From the NCBI GenBank assembly GCA_000432335.1, contig HF995366.1:19203-83202 (forward strand): a DNA stretch of 64,000 nucleotides. Reading direction: 5' to 3'. The translations under genes and the position numbers were made by a program. Numbering within the stretch: position 1 is the first letter of the stretch; every line of letters begins with the position of its first letter. The notes under the pieces are model-generated. The model was given only the letters and a program-made list of their open reading frames with translations. It was not told the origin of the DNA and made no database searches. This DNA comes from Firmicutes bacterium CAG:646 (GTDB taxonomy: Bacteria; Bacillota; Clostridia; Lachnospirales; Lachnospiraceae). Shown in pieces: positions 53,398 through 62,277 of this stretch.

Positions 53398-54153
53398 TTA
53401 TCCGATCACATCACTCATCTGATACCAGCCCGGTTCTTTTCCTGCCAGGTACTTCGCAGCCTGAATCGCGCCTTTGGCAAATATATTCTTGGAGTAAGCG
53501 GTATGCTGGAAGGTTATCACTTCATCTTCCCCTGCAAAGATCACGTCATGCTCTCCCACGATCGTACCGCCCCGCACTGCAGAAATTCCAATTTCTTTCG
53601 GATCTCTTTTTTCTCTTCTCTGACTTCTGTCATATGTATAATGATATGCCTGATCCAGACCTTCATTGATACTATCTGCCAGAGCCAACGCAGTTCCGCT
53701 GGGCGCATCCACCTTCAGACGATGATGCTTCTCCACGATCTCCATATCAAATCCTGCCGCTGCCAGTGTCTGCGCCGCTTCCTTCACCAGCTTCATCAGC
53801 AGATTGATTCCCAGAGACATGTTGGCAGACTTTAATACCGCCACCTTTTTACTGGTATCTTCCACCTTTTTCAACTGTTCCTCACTGAGCCCGGTGGTAC
53901 ACAGCACTACTGGCAACTTTCTGTCTGCACAATATTCCAAAAGAACATCTGTGGCTTTTGCTGAACAGAAATCAATCACTACATCCGCCTCTGTCTGACA
54001 GCTCCAGATATCGGTAAATACCGGATAGCCGTTCTCCCGGTTATCCACCAGATCGATACCGGCTACGATCTCAACTTCCGGATCGGCCGCTGTCATCGCA
54101 CTTACTACCTGCCCCATATGACCATTACAGCCATGCATAATTACTTTTACCAT
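53398..54153 (-). CDS. dapB: 4-hydroxy-tetrahydrodipicolinate reductase
   Basis: 251 residues. NAD(P)H-dependent reductase after DapA in lysine/diaminopimelate synthesis. N-terminal GCNGHMGQVV nucleotide motif, CTTGLSEEQL and the catalytic/substrate motif EKHHRLKVDAPSGTA. It lies 23 bases after dapA and shares its lysine riboswitch. Length is typical. Confidence 0.97.
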   Translation of the reverse strand: MVKVIMHGCNGHMGQVVSAMTAADPEVEIVAGIDLVDNRENGYPVFTDIWSCQTEADVVIDFCSAKATDVLLEYCADRKLPVVLCTTGLSEEQLKKVEDTSKKVAVLKSANMSLGINLLMKLVKEAAQTLAAAGFDMEIVEKHHRLKVDAPSGTALALADSINEGLDQAYHYTYDRSQRREKRDPKEIGISAVRGGTIVGEHDVIFAGEDEVITFQHTAYSKNIFAKGAIQAAKYLAGKEPGWYQMSDVIG

Positions 54154-54176
54154 TTTTTCGTCCTCTATTTCACTTT

Positions 54177-55067
54177 CTATGCCAGCCTCAGTCCGAATTT
54201 TACCATTTCGTCTGCCAAAACTTTTTTGTGCGCTTCTTCCATCTCCGTAAGCGGCATACGCAGCGGTCCTACTTCCATACCCATCAGATTCATAGCGGCT
54301 TTTACCGGAATCGGATTTACTTCACTGAACAATGCTCTCACCAGCGGCAGGGCTTTCAACTGAAGTCTGCGGCTTTCCTCTATCTTTCCATTCATAAACA
54401 GTTCTACAATATCGTGCGTTTCCCGGGGAGCGATATTGGAAAGTACGGAAATCACACCTTTTCCTCCCAGAGACAGGATCGGTACGATCTGATCGTCATT
54501 TCCTGAATAAATATCAATCTTCCCATCACATTTCTCTATGGTTTCTGCCACATGGCTGATGTTGCCGGAAGCTTCCTTTACCCCCACGATATATTCCACA
54601 TTTTTTACCAGATGAGCAATCGTGTCCGCAGACATACTGCATCCGGTACGACTGGGTACATTATACAAAACTGCTGGAACCTTTGCCGCATTCGCCACCG
54701 TTGTATAATGTCCGATCAAACCTTTCTGCGTCGCTTTATTATAATAAGGCGTAACCAGAAGGATACCGTCTGCTCCCACCTGCGCCGCTTCCTCCGACAT
54801 CTGAACCGCTGTTGCGGTGGAATTTGATCCTGTACCTGCAATCACCGGAATTCTATGGTTCACTTTATCAATGGTGAATCTAATCGTTTCCAGATGTTCT
54901 TCCTCGGTAAGTGTTGCAGATTCTCCTGTGGTTCCGCAGATAACAATACAGTCGGTACCGCCCGCAATCTGATCTTCCAGAATCTCATCCAACTTCTCAT
55001 AATTCACCTCATAATTGTCTTTCATCGGTGTAACGATCGCCACACCTGCACCTGTAAAAATAGCCAT
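54177..55067 (-). CDS. dapA: 4-hydroxy-tetrahydrodipicolinate synthase
   Basis: 296-residue aldolase-fold enzyme joining pyruvate and aspartate semialdehyde. The Schiff-base lysine is K164 in YIVGVKEASGN, the catalytic Tyr is Y135 in LYNVPSRTG, and CGTTGESATL binds the substrate carboxylate. Start at 55067 follows AAGGAGATTTGTT; the long in-frame upstream extension runs through the riboswitch terminator and is rejected. First gene of dapA-dapB under lysine control. Confidence 0.97.
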   Translation of the reverse strand: MAIFTGAGVAIVTPMKDNYEVNYEKLDEILEDQIAGGTDCIVICGTTGESATLTEEEHLETIRFTIDKVNHRIPVIAGTGSNSTATAVQMSEEAAQVGADGILLVTPYYNKATQKGLIGHYTTVANAAKVPAVLYNVPSRTGCSMSADTIAHLVKNVEYIVGVKEASGNISHVAETIEKCDGKIDIYSGNDDQIVPILSLGGKGVISVLSNIAPRETHDIVELFMNGKIEESRRLQLKALPLVRALFSEVNPIPVKAAMNLMGMEVGPLRMPLTEMEEAHKKVLADEMVKFGLRLA

Positions 55068-55097
55068 AACAAATCTCCTTTCTGTACGAAGTATTGC

Positions 55098-55139
55098 AAA
55101 AACAAAACAGAGGTGCGCCGCCAACGGAAGCCCACCTCT
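55098..55139 (-). terminator. Expression-platform terminator of the lysine riboswitch
   Basis: Stem AGAGGTG/CACCTCT (55133-55139 with 55109-55115) with possible extra GC pairs inside, followed by GTTTTGTTTTT on the leftward strand, 30 bases before the dapA start. Confidence 0.83.
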
Positions 55140-55179
55140 AAAGAATCCATACAGTAATAAAACAACTTCACCTGTTTTC

Positions 55180-55347
55180 TTCGGATAGCACTCCATCTTG
55201 CGATGACAGTCATGAGGTTCTTCACCCCCATGCCCAGGGACAAGATCTCAGGTCTCCTGTTCCTTCGGCACCCTCTCCTTTCCCTTTCCTTCTCCTGTTC
55301 CTGATACATCTGAAAAGGTACTGATAGAACGTGCAACCTCTATCTCT
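55180..55347 (-). ncRNA. Lysine riboswitch (L box)
   Basis: On the leftward strand: AGATAGAGGTTGCACG...ATCAGTA at the 5' end, then GGAAAGGAGAGGGTGCCGAAG, a CCTGGGC motif, GACTGTCATCGCAAGATGGAG and the closing TGCTATC, which are the landmarks of the lysine aptamer in the right order. The 5' GATAG pairs with 3' CTATC. A terminator follows, so bound lysine should switch dapA-dapB off. Confidence 0.93.
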
Positions 55348-55358
55348 GTGTTTTATTT

Positions 55359-55387
55359 ACTATATCATTATTCAATTTTGTTGTCAA
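55359..55387 (-). promoter_or_regulatory. Promoter of the lysine riboswitch/dapA operon
   Basis: Leftward TTGACA (55387-55382), 17-base spacer, TATAGT (55364-55359). The -35 overlaps the stop codon of the SSB-like gene. Confidence 0.85.
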
Positions 55388-56034
55388 TCCACATACTCCA
55401 GTTTGCTTACGGAAATCTCATATGCCGTCCTCTTTTCTGTCTCTTCCTCACTGAGTCTTTTTACATATTCCCGGCTCTGGATTCTTCCCCAGATCAGCAC
55501 ATGACCTCCCACCTGAAAAGCCGACGCATAACGGGCGTTTCTGCCCCAGCAGATACAGGGGATATAATCTGATTTTCCATAAGGCCGGTTCACGGCAATG
55601 AGAAGATCTGCAATCTCTCTTCCCAGAGGTGTTTTCCGATAAACCGGAGGTTTGCATATGTATCCATCCAGAAAGATGGCATTCGACTTCATATTTTCAT
55701 CATCATCTGCCACAAATTCCACTTCTCTTGCAAAGACAGACAAGACCAGTCTGTTCTTCTTCTCTTCATGCCGGTTGTAGGAGCGGAACTGTCCGCACAC
55801 ATGAATATATTCTCCTTCGTAATCCTCTGTCACATCAAGAAGTCTCTCTGAGATCATCACCGGAATCCTGTCCTCGGAATCGCTGAGTCTTTTCACCAGC
55901 ACATCCACCATGTAAAATCCTTCCCCAAATACCTGATGACTGAATGTGAACTGGGACGCAATTTTTCCCATGATCTCCACCTGATTGTTTTCCACTGCCC
56001 ATGAATGATTCTTATTTTCCTGTGTCATTTCCAT
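55384..56034 (-). CDS. Single-stranded DNA-binding protein-like, two OB-fold halves
   Basis: 216 residues with two OB-type halves: the first (about 15-110; NNQVEIMGKIASQFTFSHQV, EYIHVCGQFRSYNR) and the second (about 120-216; NAIFLDGYICKPPVYRKTPL, DYIPCICWGRNARYASAF, VGGHVLIWGRIQSREY). The second half is a good SSB/PriB-like domain. It lacks the acidic DDDIPF-type tail of normal SSB. Start is probably at 56034 after GGAGG; an ATG two codons later is possible. It may be the accessory SSB often seen in Lachnospiraceae, distinct from the replication ssb next to rpsF. Confidence 0.8.
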   Translation of the reverse strand: MEMTQENKNHSWAVENNQVEIMGKIASQFTFSHQVFGEGFYMVDVLVKRLSDSEDRIPVMISERLLDVTEDYEGEYIHVCGQFRSYNRHEEKKNRLVLSVFAREVEFVADDDENMKSNAIFLDGYICKPPVYRKTPLGREIADLLIAVNRPYGKSDYIPCICWGRNARYASAFQVGGHVLIWGRIQSREYVKRLSEEETEKRTAYEISVSKLEYVD

Positions 56035-56115
56035 AATTTCCTCCATTTATCTGTTGATATATTTTATATATGAGGAAAAAGAAGAGAATATTCTTTTTTT
56101 CGGTCGACAAAATTC

Positions 56116-56148
56116 TCGGTAAAAGTCGATTTTTTACCGACTTTTTTT
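56116..56148 (+). terminator. Rightward terminator-like hairpin upstream of typA
   Basis: Stem TCGGTAAAA/TTTTACCGA (56116-56124 with 56132-56140) then CTTTTTTT. An alternative stem AAAAGTCG/CGACTTTT uses part of the same sequence. No rightward gene lies upstream for 14 kb, so it may end a short unannotated RNA or antisense transcript. Confidence 0.6.
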
Positions 56149-56157
56149 CTAATTCCC

Positions 56158-56185
56158 TTGTAATCTGAAAAAAATGTGTTAGACT
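56158..56185 (+). promoter_or_regulatory. Predicted promoter of typA
   Basis: TTGTAA (56158-56163), 16-base spacer, TAGACT (56180-56185), 68 bases before the start codon. Confidence 0.65.
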
Positions 56186-56253
56186 TGTATCGTTGGAAAA
56201 TCCCAAACCCCTTGAAATCATGGGGTTTTATCAGGAAAAGAAAGGAAATGTTT

Positions 56254-58086
56254 ATGAAAATCAAAAGAGAAGATATACGCAATATCGCAATCATCGCTCA
56301 CGTAGATCACGGCAAAACTACTCTGGTAGATCAGCTTCTGCGTCAAAGCGGTGTTTTTCGTGCCAATCAGGAAGTTCAGGAACGTGTCATGGACTCCAAT
56401 GACATTGAACGGGAACGCGGTATCACCATTCTTTCCAAAAATACAGCAGTTTATTACAAAGATACGAAAATTAACATTATCGATACTCCAGGCCATGCCG
56501 ATTTTGGCGGCGAGGTAGAGCGCGTCCTGAAAATGGTAAACGGCGTTATTCTGGTAGTAGACGCTTTTGAAGGCGCTATGCCTCAGACAAAATTCGTTCT
56601 GAAAAAGGCTCTGGAGCTGGATCTTCACGTGATCGTCTGCATCAATAAGATTGACCGTCCGGAAGCCCGCCCCAATGAAGTTATTGACGAAGTACTGGAA
56701 CTTCTCATGGATCTGGATGCCTCCGATGAACAGTTGGACTGCCCATTCTTATACGCTTCTGCAAAAGCCGGTCACGCTGTTCTGGATCTCAACGATACAC
56801 CGGAAAATATGGAACCTCTGTTTGAGACAATCCTCAAATATATTCCGGCGCCACAAGGCGATCCCGACGCCGGTACACAGGTTCTGATCAGCACCATTGA
56901 CTACAACGAATATGTGGGACGTATCGGCGTAGGTAAGGTGGACAACGGTAAGATTGCTGTAAACCAGGAAGTAATGCTTATGAACCATCATGAACCGGAT
57001 AAAAAGAAAAAAGTAAAAATCAGCAAATTATATGAATTTGACGGTCTGAACAAGGTGGAAGTTCAGGAAGCCGGGATTGGTTCTATCGTAGCCATCTCCG
57101 GTATTCCAGATATTCATATCGGCGATACCCTGTGTGACGTGGCAAATCCGGAGCCGATTCCCTTCCAGAAGATCTCTGAGCCTACGATTTCCATGCAGTT
57201 CATGGTCAATGACAGCCCTCTGGCAGGTCAGGAAGGAAAATACGTCACTTCCCGTCATCTGGGCGAACGTCTGAAAAGGGAATTAAATACAGATGTGAGT
57301 CTTCGTGTGGAAGATACAGATTCCCCGGACTGCTTTAAGGTATCTGGACGAGGCGAACTTCATCTGTCCGTCCTGATTGAAAATATGCGCCGGGAGGGCT
57401 ATGAATTTGCTGTAAGTAAAGCGGAAGTTATCTATAAACACGATGAACGAGGAAAACTTCTGGAGCCTATGGAACTGGCCTATATTGATGTACCGGAAGA
57501 ATTTTCCGGAACCATCATCCAGAAAATCAGTGAAAGAAAAGGCGCCCTTCAGGGAATGAGCCTGGCAAGCGACGGATCTACCCGACTGGAATTTGAAGTT
57601 CCGGCCAGAGGACTGATCGGCTTCCGTGGAGAATTTATGACCTCCACCAAAGGAACCGGCATCCTCAATACCATTTTTGACGATTACGCTCCTTATAAAG
57701 GGGATATCAATTACCGGAAACAGGGTTCCCTGATCGCTTTTGAAGCTGGCGAATCCGTAACCTACGGTCTGTTCTCTGCTCAGGAGCGCGGAACTTTGTT
57801 CATCGGACCAGGTCAAAAAGTATATGCCGGTATGGTCATTGGACAGAACGGAAAAGCAGAAGATATCGAGCTGAATGTTTGTAAGACAAAACACCTCACC
57901 AACACCCGTTCCTCCTCCGCCGACGATGCGCTGAAACTGACGCCGCCAAAAATCCTCAGTCTGGAACAGGCTCTGGACTTCATCGACAAGGATGAACTTC
58001 TGGAGGTTACTCCTACCAGCCTGCGAATCCGTAAAAAAATTCTGGATTCCCGACTGAGAAAACGTGATAACCTGAAAAATGGCTGA
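56254..58086 (+). CDS. typA: Translational GTPase TypA/BipA
   Basis: 610-residue ribosome-associated GTPase. G1 [15 protein letters not shown], switch RERGITI, G3 [15 protein letters not shown]4 [10 protein letters not shown]. The EF-G-like domains III and V follow, with the TypA-specific C-terminal region ([20 protein letters not shown]). Start at 56254 follows AAAGGAA; an in-frame ATG two codons earlier is less well placed. It acts in ribosome assembly and stress adaptation. A 100-base palindromic element follows its stop. Confidence 0.97.
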   Translation: MKIKREDIRNIAIIAHVDHGKTTLVDQLLRQSGVFRANQEVQERVMDSNDIERERGITILSKNTAVYYKDTKINIIDTPGHADFGGEVERVLKMVNGVILVVDAFEGAMPQTKFVLKKALELDLHVIVCINKIDRPEARPNEVIDEVLELLMDLDASDEQLDCPFLYASAKAGHAVLDLNDTPENMEPLFETILKYIPAPQGDPDAGTQVLISTIDYNEYVGRIGVGKVDNGKIAVNQEVMLMNHHEPDKKKKVKISKLYEFDGLNKVEVQEAGIGSIVAISGIPDIHIGDTLCDVANPEPIPFQKISEPTISMQFMVNDSPLAGQEGKYVTSRHLGERLKRELNTDVSLRVEDTDSPDCFKVSGRGELHLSVLIENMRREGYEFAVSKAEVIYKHDERGKLLEPMELAYIDVPEEFSGTIIQKISERKGALQGMSLASDGSTRLEFEVPARGLIGFRGEFMTSTKGTGILNTIFDDYAPYKGDINYRKQGSLIAFEAGESVTYGLFSAQERGTLFIGPGQKVYAGMVIGQNGKAEDIELNVCKTKHLTNTRSSSADDALKLTPPKILSLEQALDFIDKDELLEVTPTSLRIRKKILDSRLRKRDNLKNG

Positions 58087-58108
58087 TAAATATCTGTAAC
58101 ATTATCAA

Positions 58109-58208
58109 ATACTATATATGCCCGGTCAAACGCAGTCTGCGCTCACTTTGAGCCTAAGGTCTCAAAGATGTGCTCGACAAAATGCGTTTGACCGGGCATA
58201 TATAGTAT
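58109..58208. repeat. Palindromic element A with conserved 47-base core
   Basis: 26-bp perfect arms (58109-58134 and 58183-58208; outer part ATACTATATATGCCCGGTCA) enclose a 48-base loop. Bases 58135-58181 match the core of element B at 62170-62216 in 43 of 47 positions, in the opposite orientation. Within the core CTTTGAG pairs with CTCAAAG and GTC/GAC, GCGC/GTGC continue the stem, so the element can form one long hairpin. It lies between the converging typA and acetyltransferase genes and may also serve as their terminator. Confidence 0.85.
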
Positions 58209-58247
58209 CGCTAAAGTTCCAGTGTGATGTCTTTTTAGCCAACGTTT

Positions 58248-58670
58248 TTATAATATCATATTGTCTGCCAGGACTTCCGGTTTGTATTTCATGCTGTCTT
58301 TTTCTGTAAGCGGCCGGATAACTTTACAGGGAACCCCTGCTGCAAAGCTGCCGCTGGGAATGTCTCTTGTGACCACGCTGCCTGCTCCAATCACGCAATC
58401 ATCCTGGATCGTCAGATTAAAATTCCCGAAAAAGTGCTTTCCTATCTTCGTGTGCTGCCCGTAGTGAAAGAATACCGGTCCCTGGATAAAGCTTCCCTCC
58501 CCCAGTTCCCCGATCATCTTCGCAAGAATCTCTTCCCGTTTCTCCCGTTCATCCTCATAGGTACTGTTATAATCCACATTTAATTTGTGTGTTTTTAATT
58601 TGATCGCCTTTAATTCGGTATCTCCCGGACAAAACAAAATGCCCTCTTTAATTTTTTCTTCTTCACGCAT
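58248..58670 (-). pseudogene. Maltose O-acetyltransferase-like protein with internal deletion
   Basis: 140 residues where the Maa/GAT family has about 185-200. The N-terminal Mac domain (KEGILFCPGDTELKAIKLKT, LNVDYNSTYEDEREKREEIL) and the first hexapeptide repeats (GPVFFHYGQHTKIGKHFFGN) are normal, then NFNLTIQDD joins directly to CVIGAGSVVTRD, the last coil. The missing ~50 residues carry the catalytic His (family motif THP) and several left-handed helix turns. The frame is intact, so a protein may be made, but acetyl transfer is unlikely. Start at 58670 follows GGAGG. Confidence 0.75.
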
Positions 58671-58689
58671 TTTATCGTCCTCCATTCCT

Positions 58690-59319
58690 CTATGTGTAAC
58701 AGTTACTCCTATTATCCAATCCCACCGGTATCTGCCGGGTACAGATCCGGTCTAGCAGAGGCTGACTGTGGCTCACCGCGATCAACCCGATTTCCCTTGC
58801 CTCCACTTCTTTCAAAAGGAAATTCCAGATCTGGCTCTGGGTGATAAGATCCAGCATCGTACTGATCTCATCAGCAATGAGAAAACGGGTTCTTTTTCCC
58901 AGTGCCCGGGCGATACAAAATCTCTGCATCTCTCCCCCGGAAAGTTCTGACGGGAAACGATTCAGCCAGTTCTGTTCAATTCCCAGTCCACGGATGATCC
59001 GTTCCTCGATCTCATCCCCTTCTTCCAACACTGCCCGCATGGGAAGCCGGGGATTGACTGCCAGCTCCGGCTGCTGCCAGATCATCTGAATCGGGCAATA
59101 CCCCTTATAGGCGCTCACATCTTTTCCATCCAAAAGAATCTGTCCCTGATCCGGTTTGAGATAACCGCTGATCAGCTTACAGAGTGTTGTTTTTCCAACG
59201 CCACTGGGGGCTACCAGCCCTACTCTCTCCTGATTTGTCATGGAAAAGCTAAAATCCTGTAAGATCACCCTTTCTTTTTCTCCGTATTGGTATGTCACAT
59301 CTCTCACTTCCAGCTTCAC
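58690..59319 (-). CDS. Dpp/Nik-type ABC transporter ATPase, short form
   Basis: 209-residue ATP-binding subunit, the second of a DppD/DppF-like pair. Walker A APSGVGKTT, signature LSGGEMQRFCIARAL, Walker B FLIADEISTMLD and the switch histidine VSHSQPLL are intact. It is shorter than usual DppF/NikE (about 250-330) and lacks the C-terminal peptide-transporter extension, which is normal for NikE-like members. Its ATG (59319-59317) overlaps the stop of the first ATPase by 4 bases (ATGA). Confidence 0.9.
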   Translation of the reverse strand: MKLEVRDVTYQYGEKERVILQDFSFSMTNQERVGLVAPSGVGKTTLCKLISGYLKPDQGQILLDGKDVSAYKGYCPIQMIWQQPELAVNPRLPMRAVLEEGDEIEERIIRGLGIEQNWLNRFPSELSGGEMQRFCIARALGKRTRFLIADEISTMLDLITQSQIWNFLLKEVEAREIGLIAVSHSQPLLDRICTRQIPVGLDNRSNCYT

Positions 59320-60257
59320 TGCTTATCTCCTCCTTCTTCCCCCTTCACACAGCGTACTTTCCCGCCCCGTACGCTCCTATAGGGAATCTCCCCTTTGCAT
59401 GCTTCTGTACAACGTTCACAGCGGGGAGCAAAGGGACAGCCCTCGGGCATATCTTTTACATACGGCTGGCTTCCCTCAATAAACTGAAATCCATTTTGAG
59501 GCAGCGCCCTCCACAAAGCCTTCGTATATGGATGGCGCAGCGTACTTTCCTGCTGAAAATCAGAAACATTCGCTTCTTCCACGGTAGTTCCCGCATAAAA
59601 GACAACGATTCGATCTGCCACCTCCAAAGCCAGTTCCAGATCATGGGTGATTACCAAAACTCCCGCTCCCATATCTGCCAGCTCCCGGAAATGACTCATA
59701 GCTCGTTTCGCCATGGCAAGATCCAGCCCCGGCGTCGGCTCATCGGCGATCACAAGATGAGGTTCCTCAATCATTGCCGTAGAAATCAGGATTCTCCGGC
59801 TCATCCCCCCGGACAATTCAAAGGGATATTTTTCTTCTACTTCCTCTTTCAGATGATATCTTTGAAAAATTTCTTTCAGCTTTTTTTTACTTTTCTCATC
59901 CTTTTTCCCATTGCGGATCTGTTCTCCCGTCTTCATGAGCGGATCCAGATAAGAAAGGCTCTGGGGAACCATCAGGATTTCCTTTCCTCTTAATTTCCTA
60001 ATTCGCTCTTTGGTAAGGGACTCTCCCCGATACCACATCGTCCCTCCCATCTGGGCATTATAGGGCAAAATTCCCATCACGCCATGAGCCAGAAGACTTT
60101 TTCCCGAACCGCTGGAACCTACCACTGCCACCATCTCTCCTGCTTTTACTTCCACATCCAAATCCCGGATCACCGGCAGTTCTACCTGCCGCAGCCCTTT
60201 TCCATACTGGGAAAAAGAAATATTCATATGTTCTATTTTTAATATCGTCTCTTTCAT
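59316..60257 (-). CDS. Dpp/Nik-type ABC transporter ATPase, long form
   Basis: 313-residue ATPase of the DppD/NikD/OppD type. Walker A GSSGSGKSLLAH, Q-loop PQSLSYLDPLM, signature LSGGMSRRILIS, Walker B LVIADEPTPGLD, H-loop VITHDLE, then the oligopeptide-family C-terminal extension with a Cys cluster (CPFAPRCERCTEACKGE) that may bind an iron-sulphur centre. Starts 9 bases after the permease stop. Pairs with the shorter ATPase downstream. Confidence 0.93.
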   Translation of the reverse strand: MKETILKIEHMNISFSQYGKGLRQVELPVIRDLDVEVKAGEMVAVVGSSGSGKSLLAHGVMGILPYNAQMGGTMWYRGESLTKERIRKLRGKEILMVPQSLSYLDPLMKTGEQIRNGKKDEKSKKKLKEIFQRYHLKEEVEEKYPFELSGGMSRRILISTAMIEEPHLVIADEPTPGLDLAMAKRAMSHFRELADMGAGVLVITHDLELALEVADRIVVFYAGTTVEEANVSDFQQESTLRHPYTKALWRALPQNGFQFIEGSQPYVKDMPEGCPFAPRCERCTEACKGEIPYRSVRGGKVRCVKGEEGGDKQ

Positions 60258-60266
60258 CTTCTTCTC

Positions 60267-61100
60267 CTACTCATGTACGCTGGACGGGTCCACAAGCTTG
60301 CGGATTCCCTCCCCTGCCACATAAAACAGAATCACAGTCACTACCAGAAAAATTCCCGGGAATAATGCCAGCCACCATTTTCCTGTCACCAGATATTTCA
60401 TCGCTTCCGAAAGAATAATTCCTATGGCAGGCTGTTCCGTGGAGAGCCCGAAGCCAAGAAATGTCACGCTGGATTCATGCAGGATCGCATGAGGAAAAAT
60501 AAGGATCAGTCCCACGATAAACTGAGGCAAAAGCTGGGGAATGATATGTTTTCTTGCGATATACCATTTACTTTTTCCCAGTTTTTCCGCAATTTGAATA
60601 TAGGGGCTTTCTTTAATCTGCAAAACTTCTGCGCGGATCAGCCGGGCAAGAGAAGGCCAATGAGTGAGCGCTACCCCGATCACTACTCCCTTCACACCTT
60701 TTCCCACTGCAACAGAGATCAGGATCAGAAGCAAAATATGGGGAATTCCCATAATCAGATCGATCAGCCAGGTGATTATGCTGTCTGCCTTCTTTCCCAA
60801 TACTGCGGAAGCAATCCCCAGCACCAGAGCGATCACAGCGCTGATTGCCGCCGAAACAATGCCGATAAAAATACTTAAGGACATGCCTTTCAGGGTACGC
60901 ACCAGCATATCTCTTCCCAACCAGTCCGTACCGAACAGATACGGCCAACTGGGAGGCAGATTTTTTCTGGAAAAGTCCGTCACTTTTGCCGCCTCTGTAC
61001 AGAAACTCCCGGCAATGCAGATTCCCAGTAAAAATACAGCTGAAAAGCATAACCCTGCTAAAACCCGCTGCCTGCGGTTCCATAATTTTCGTCTTTCCAT
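60267..61100 (-). CDS. Dpp/Nik-type ABC permease, DppC/NikC-like
   Basis: 277-residue permease. The DppC marks are an N-terminal helix, LFGTDWLGRDMLVRTLKGM (the GTDxxGRD motif), five further helices and the EAA loop region RAEVLQIKESPYIQIAEKLG. The start codon overlaps the end of the first permease gene by one base. It forms the channel with the DppB-like subunit. Confidence 0.93.
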   Translation of the reverse strand: MERRKLWNRRQRVLAGLCFSAVFLLGICIAGSFCTEAAKVTDFSRKNLPPSWPYLFGTDWLGRDMLVRTLKGMSLSIFIGIVSAAISAVIALVLGIASAVLGKKADSIITWLIDLIMGIPHILLLILISVAVGKGVKGVVIGVALTHWPSLARLIRAEVLQIKESPYIQIAEKLGKSKWYIARKHIIPQLLPQFIVGLILIFPHAILHESSVTFLGFGLSTEQPAIGIILSEAMKYLVTGKWWLALFPGIFLVVTVILFYVAGEGIRKLVDPSSVHE

Positions 61101-62089
61101 TATTTTGCTCCTCCTCTTCTGATTCTGGGGTCTACCACTCCATAAAGAAGGTTTGCAATCAGATTTCCTCCAAATACAAAGATCGCGCTGACGATAGTGA
61201 TCGCCATCAAAAGAGGCATATCACTTCCCAGACCCGCCGCTACAGCTGCCTGCCCCAGACCCGGATAGGAAAATACCTGTTCCACCAGTACGGAGCCTCC
61301 AAAGATTTCAGAAATAGAAGCAAACTGAAGGGTGATCACCGGAAGAAGAACATTTCGAAAGCCATGCTGCCAGAATAATTTCCACCCGGTCACTCCTCTG
61401 GCTTTGGCAAAAAGCACGTAATCACTTTCCATAATATCGATCATTTTTTCCCGGGTGTGGAGGGCAATATTGGACACGCCCGTAATGCTCAGGGTAACAG
61501 CGGGAAGGATCGCATGACGCACCCGATCCAGAAAAGTAACACCTGAGGCTTCTACACCGATAGGCACACTGAGACCAATGGGTAAAATCTTCAGCCATAC
61601 GCCGAAAACCATTAAAAGAAGAAGGGCAAGCCAGAAAGTAGGAGTACTGGAGATTACAAGACAGTATCCTTTGATTCCTTTATCGATCCATTTTCCCCGG
61701 TTCATCCCCGAAAGAATCCCCAGCGTTACGCCGAGAATCCCGGAAAGAATCCAGGCGGCAATCATCAGAAACAAAGAATTGGATAATTTCACCCCAATCA
61801 CCTCTGTCACCGGCTGCCGGTACAAAAGAGAAGTTCCCATATCTCCCCGGATAAAATCCTTCGCCCAGGAGAGGTACTGTTCCAGAGGCGGAGTATTAAC
61901 GCCCCAGTATTCTTCCAGCTTTTCCACCTGCTCCGGACTGAGACTTCCCAGAGCCGCCTGACCCACATTTGCCTGCAGGGGATCTACAGGAGATGCTTTC
62001 ATCAACAGGAACGTAACGATGCTCACCGCCGCCACCAGAAATACCATGCGGATTCCCTGTCTGCCTATAGAAATGGCCCATTTTTTCAT
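61100..62089 (-). CDS. Dpp/Nik-type ABC permease, DppB/NikB-like
   Basis: 329-residue permease with six helices. Motifs: VSIVTFLLMKASPVDPLQAN after helix 1, DMGTSLLYRQPVTEVI in the loop, and EAA region EKMIDIMESDYVLFAKARGV. GGAGGAAA precedes the ATG at 62089; an earlier in-frame start overlaps nothing useful. The gap to the binding-protein gene (about 190 bases) holds element B. Confidence 0.93.
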   Translation of the reverse strand: MKKWAISIGRQGIRMVFLVAAVSIVTFLLMKASPVDPLQANVGQAALGSLSPEQVEKLEEYWGVNTPPLEQYLSWAKDFIRGDMGTSLLYRQPVTEVIGVKLSNSLFLMIAAWILSGILGVTLGILSGMNRGKWIDKGIKGYCLVISSTPTFWLALLLLMVFGVWLKILPIGLSVPIGVEASGVTFLDRVRHAILPAVTLSITGVSNIALHTREKMIDIMESDYVLFAKARGVTGWKLFWQHGFRNVLLPVITLQFASISEIFGGSVLVEQVFSYPGLGQAAVAAGLGSDMPLLMAITIVSAIFVFGGNLIANLLYGVVDPRIRRGGAK

Positions 62090-62123
62090 AAAATATATTT
62101 CCTCCAAACGCACTTCAAAGGGC

Positions 62124-62262
62124 TATCGCTTTTGACATTATCCAGAAATATTTATACATTTTCAGCGAATTTGTCGAGCACATCTTCTAGACTTCAGGCT
62201 CAAAGTGAGCGCAGACTGAGCGCAAAATATATAAATATTCTGGATATGCATACAAAGCGATA
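62124..62262. repeat. Palindromic element B with conserved 47-base core
   Basis: Imperfect long arms (TATCGCTTT...ATCCAGAAATATTTATA against TATAAATATTCTGGAT...AAAGCGATA; 62124-62167 with 62221-62262) enclose the core 62170-62216. The core matches that of element A at 43 of 47 positions when read leftward; the four differences are all in the central loop. Arm sequences of A and B are unrelated. It lies between the binding-protein and permease genes of one operon, so it probably shapes relative expression. Confidence 0.82.
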
Positions 62263-62277
62263 CCCCTTTTCTATTTC

